NCBI RefSeq assembly: GCF_002479495.1
Contig: NZ_DLNQ01000015.1
Coordinates: 630,969-694,968, forward strand
DNA length: 64,000 nucleotides
Source of the DNA: Brevundimonas sp. UBA7506
GTDB lineage: Bacteria; Pseudomonadota; Alphaproteobacteria; Caulobacterales; Caulobacteraceae
Reading direction: 5' to 3'
Shown here: piece after piece, positions 61,754 to 64,000 of the stretch
Layout of the letters: each line of letters opens with the position of its first letter
Position numbering within the stretch: the stretch's first letter is position 1
The notes under the pieces: model-generated
The model's input: the letters and a program-made list of their open reading frames with translations, nothing else
What the model was told of the DNA's origin: nothing
Database searches by the model: none
Position numbers and translations under genes: made by a program

Positions 61754-61882
61754 CTACATGCAGAAGGCGATGGCGGCGTCGAGCCAGACGGCGAGGCCGT
61801 GACGGCTCCACAGCCAGCCGCCCAAGGCGGCGAGCGTCAGCAGACCCATGGCGCCGCAGCCGATGGCGAGGCGGCGGCTCAT
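61754..61882 (-). CDS. Microprotein with one membrane helix, coupled to the MFS gene
   Basis: A 42-codon frame, MSRRLAIGCGAMGLLTLAAL as the first 20 residues, whose ATG overlaps the stop of the MFS gene in ATGA. It has a basic N-terminus, a hydrophobic helix, and a second hydrophobic stretch near the end (VWLDAAIAFCM). The overlap suggests translational coupling. This is too short for a standard gene call and could be chance, but position and membrane character favour a real gene. Confidence 0.5.
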   Translation of the reverse strand: MSRRLAIGCGAMGLLTLAALGGWLWSRHGLAVWLDAAIAFCM

Positions 61883-63114
61883 TCGGCGGGGACCGTTTCA
61901 GGGCGCACGACCGGGGCCTCGCGCACCGGGACATTGGCCAGGGCGGCCATGACGGCGAGGATGATGGAGATGATCCAGATCGCCGTGTAGGAGCCGGTCA
62001 GGTCGAAGGCCACGCCCGCCAGCCAGGCGCCCAGAAACGCCCCGACCTGATGGCTGAGGAAGACGATGCCGGCGAGGGCCGACAGGTGGCGCACGCCGAA
62101 GATCTGGGCCACCAGACCATTGGTCAGGGGCACGGTGCCCAGCCACAGGAAGCCGAAGGTCGCCGCGAAGATCAGGGCGCTGGCCGGGGACAACGGAACC
62201 AGCAGGAAGACGGCGATGGCCACGGCGCGCAGGGCGTAGAGCAGGGTCAGCAGGCCCTTCTTCGACCCCTTGGAGCCCCAGGCGCCCCACAGCCAGGAGC
62301 CGGCGATGTTGAACAGGCCGATCAGGGCCAGGGAGGCCGCGCCGACCCCGCCCGACAGGCCCATATCGCGCAGGTAGGCGGGCAGGTGGGTGCCGACGAA
62401 GGCGACGTGGAAGCCGCAGACGAAGAAGCCGAGGTTGAGCAGGGCATAGCTGGGATTGGTCAGGGCCTCCTTCAGCGCGGCTTTCAGCGGCAGGCCGTCG
62501 CGCGCGGTTGGGGCCGGGGGCTTGCCCGCCAGGCCGAGCGCCAGAGGAATGATCAGGGCGACCAGACCCCCCATCACGAACAGGGTGAGACGCCAGTCGA
62601 GCGCATCGAGCAGGCCCTGCGCCGCCGGGACCACGAGGAACTGGCCGAAGGAGCCGCCGGCGGTGACGATACCGAAGGCCAGGGTGCGCTTCTCGGGCGG
62701 GACGGCGCGGCCGACGGCGCCCAGAACCACCACGAAGGTCACGCCCGCCATGGACAGGCCGACCAGGGCGCCGAAGCCCAGCATCAGGCCGAGGGCGTCG
62801 GCGGCGGTGGCCGCCACGGCCAGACCGGCCAGATAGACCAGGGCGCCGCCGACCGCGACCTTGCCCGCGCCATGCTTGTCGGCCCAGGCCCCGACGAAGG
62901 GCTGGATGAGGCCGAACAGCAGGTTCTGGGCGGCGATGATCAGGCCGAAGGTCTGACGGTCGATCTCCAGATCCAGCCCGACGGGACGCAGGAAGAGGCC
63001 GAAGGACTGACGCACGCCCATCGACAGGGTGACGATGACGGCGCCGGTCAGGATCATGATCCAGGCGCGGCGCGACAGGCCGGAAGAGGGGGCCGGGGAG
63101 GCGGCGTCAGACAT
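61879..63114 (-). CDS. Major facilitator superfamily transporter
   Basis: 411 residues, 12 membrane segments. The motif GAWADKHGAGKVAVGG lies between helices 2 and 3, and the N-terminal half has GVRQSFGLFLRPVGLDL, as in OFA/monocarboxylate-like MFS proteins. The start at 63114 lies within the end of the MarR gene (overlap ATGTCTGA). The substrate cannot be told; MarR control suggests an efflux or uptake system for an aromatic or other small molecule. Confidence 0.87.
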   Translation of the reverse strand: MSDAASPAPSSGLSRRAWIMILTGAVIVTLSMGVRQSFGLFLRPVGLDLEIDRQTFGLIIAAQNLLFGLIQPFVGAWADKHGAGKVAVGGALVYLAGLAVAATAADALGLMLGFGALVGLSMAGVTFVVVLGAVGRAVPPEKRTLAFGIVTAGGSFGQFLVVPAAQGLLDALDWRLTLFVMGGLVALIIPLALGLAGKPPAPTARDGLPLKAALKEALTNPSYALLNLGFFVCGFHVAFVGTHLPAYLRDMGLSGGVGAASLALIGLFNIAGSWLWGAWGSKGSKKGLLTLLYALRAVAIAVFLLVPLSPASALIFAATFGFLWLGTVPLTNGLVAQIFGVRHLSALAGIVFLSHQVGAFLGAWLAGVAFDLTGSYTAIWIISIILAVMAALANVPVREAPVVRPETVPAE

Positions 63115-63520
63115 CGGTTTCAAGCTCGGTCAACAGGGCGATCAGGGCGGCCTCGCGCGGGCCGAGGATGTCGGAGACGCGGTTCTGGGCGGTGCGCCAC
63201 AGGGGCAGGGCGTCGGCCAGCTTTTCCAGCCCGGCAGGAGTGACGGACAGCTTCTGGCCGCGCGCGCCCGGCTCGGTCTCGGCGGCGACCCAGCCCTTGC
63301 GCTCCAGCGGCTGAAGGGTGCGCCACAGGGCGCTCTTCTCGTGGGCGGTGGTCTCGGCCAGTTCGAGCAGGCCGGGACGATCCAGCCGCGACAGGGTGCG
63401 CATGACCGAGAACTGGGTGACGGTCAGACCGACAGGGGCCAGGGCCTCGTCATAGACGCGGGAGAGGGTGCGCGAGGCGCGGCGCAGACGGCCGCAGATG
63501 CAGGGGCTGGCGTCGATCAT
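63107..63520 (-). CDS. MarR-family transcriptional regulator
   Basis: 137 residues. The winged helix is at about 30-110 (LTVTQFSVMRTL, ALWRTLQPLERKGWV, GQKLSVTPAGLEKLADA). The start ATG lies inside one copy of a perfect palindrome, and a second copy lies 24 bases upstream, so it likely represses itself and the MFS gene. It overlaps the MFS start by 8 bases. Confidence 0.88.
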   Translation of the reverse strand: MIDASPCICGRLRRASRTLSRVYDEALAPVGLTVTQFSVMRTLSRLDRPGLLELAETTAHEKSALWRTLQPLERKGWVAAETEPGARGQKLSVTPAGLEKLADALPLWRTAQNRVSDILGPREAALIALLTELETDV

Positions 63521-63555
63521 TGCATATGCAAAGCACAGCGTCGTTGCATATGCAA
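63520..63555. promoter_or_regulatory. Twin TTGCATATGCAA operators of the MarR-type regulator
   Basis: Two identical 12-base palindromes, TTGCATATGCAA, at 63520-63531 and 63544-63555, 24 bases apart (centre to centre). The first overlaps the MarR start codon; the second lies upstream toward ruvC. Even spacing of about two helical turns suggests cooperative binding of two dimers on one face. Confidence 0.8.
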
Positions 63556-63615
63556 TGTGAAAGGCCCGAGCGCCCGGTCATTGTTCGCTAACCCTCTTTG
63601 GGGCAATAGGAACGG

Positions 63616-64000
63616 ATGGCGAACGAAACGACTCGCATCCTGGGGCTGGATCCCGGCCTGCGCCGCACCGGCTGGGGCGTGATCGAAAGCGAGGGCAGCC
63701 GCCTGCGCTGGATCGCGCACGGGGTTGTGGCGCCACCGGAGAAGGCGCTCTTCCCGGCGCGCCTGCTGCACCTGCTGGAGGAGGTGGGTTCGATCTGCGC
63801 CGCCTATAGCTGCGACGAGGCGGCGATCGAGGAGGTCTTCGTCAACATGAACGGGGCCTCGACGCTGAAGCTGGGCCATGCGCGGGCGGCGGTCATGCTG
63901 GCCCCTGCAAGGGCGGGCCTGAGCGTGGCGGAATACGCCCCCAGCCTGGTCAAGAAGGCGGTGGTCGGCGCCGGGCAGGCGGACAAGAGCCAGGTGGCCT
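63616..64000 (+). CDS. ruvC: Crossover junction endodeoxyribonuclease RuvC, 3'-truncated by the window
   Basis: The first 128 residues. MANETTRILGLDPGLRRTGW carries the catalytic Asp11, with the second acidic residues in AAIEEVFVNMNG. The resolvase cleaves Holliday junctions after RuvAB branch migration. The C-terminal catalytic Asp pair lies beyond the window. It diverges from the MarR gene across 95 bases. Confidence 0.93.
   Translation, partial: MANETTRILGLDPGLRRTGWGVIESEGSRLRWIAHGVVAPPEKALFPARLLHLLEEVGSICAAYSCDEAAIEEVFVNMNGASTLKLGHARAAVMLAPARAGLSVAEYAPSLVKKAVVGAGQADKSQVA

Noticed and set aside
63556..63615. LexA-type SOS box (GTTC-N7-GTTC) before ruvC
   Set aside because: Only one half-site (GTTCGCTAACC) is present; the second half does not match.

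Overview
The window is 64 kb of high-GC DNA with short gaps between tightly packed genes. It looks like the chromosome of a Caulobacterales alphaproteobacterium, and Brevundimonas is my best guess. Supporting signs are a TonB-dependent receptor, a motA gene without motB beside it, an adjacent gshA and rsmE, alphaproteobacterial small families (DUF4908-, DUF6491- and DUF6624-like), and abundant REP-like palindromes built on a CCCCGC..GCGGGG core. The genus is an inference. I see no rRNA, tRNA, CRISPR array, transposase or integrase. Almost everything is ordinary chromosomal content, apart from one AT-rich two-gene insertion near 50.3-52.2 kb.

Left part (1-24.3 kb). It opens with the end of a Gly/Ala-repeat protein, then an outer-membrane barrel protein with a Crp/Fnr regulator. 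Next is a compact sulfide/persulfide detoxification locus: a BigR-type ArsR repressor, a rhodanese-DUF2892 protein and a TSUP permease on one strand, and an ETHE1/Blh-type persulfide dioxygenase diverging from a shared palindromic operator-promoter. Then come a DUF4908 protein, phaB, a zinc alcohol dehydrogenase, a DUF72 locus with a broken second copy, a second TSUP permease, a hybrid histidine kinase, gshA, rsmE, a GIY-YIG nuclease gene enclosed by inverted repeats, a bestrophin-like channel, two acyl-CoA dehydrogenases with a MerR regulator, a DoxX-like protein, selO carrying an in-frame palindrome, and nhaA.

Middle part (24.3-49.4 kb). This holds a TonB-dependent receptor, an RND efflux pump (permease and lipoprotein adaptor), a DUF6491-like lipoprotein, mnmC, three low-complexity lipoproteins, motA, a fatty-acyl-CoA synthetase, two Pro/Ala-rich single-pass membrane proteins, a sorbosone-dehydrogenase-like lipoprotein, a lipocalin, a YadG/YadH-type ABC exporter, a globin-coupled diguanylate cyclase, several small secreted proteins, an RNase T2 lipoprotein and a FrnE-like DsbA protein.

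Right part (49.4-64 kb). A DNA-binding-type hypothetical gene borders the AT-rich island. The island is a ParA/MinD-type ATPase gene overlapping a SIR2-fold gene by one base, and I propose it as a two-gene defence module. Next is thiC with a TPP riboswitch, then a GNAT enzyme, an Asp/Glu racemase-family protein, a secreted RidA-like protein, a nucleoside hydrolase-ribokinase pair (nucleoside salvage), yebC, a tandem pair of MgtC/SapB proteins, and a MarR-MFS-microprotein operon with twin palindromic operators. The last gene is ruvC, cut by the window edge. yebC and ruvC are often neighbours; here five genes lie between them.
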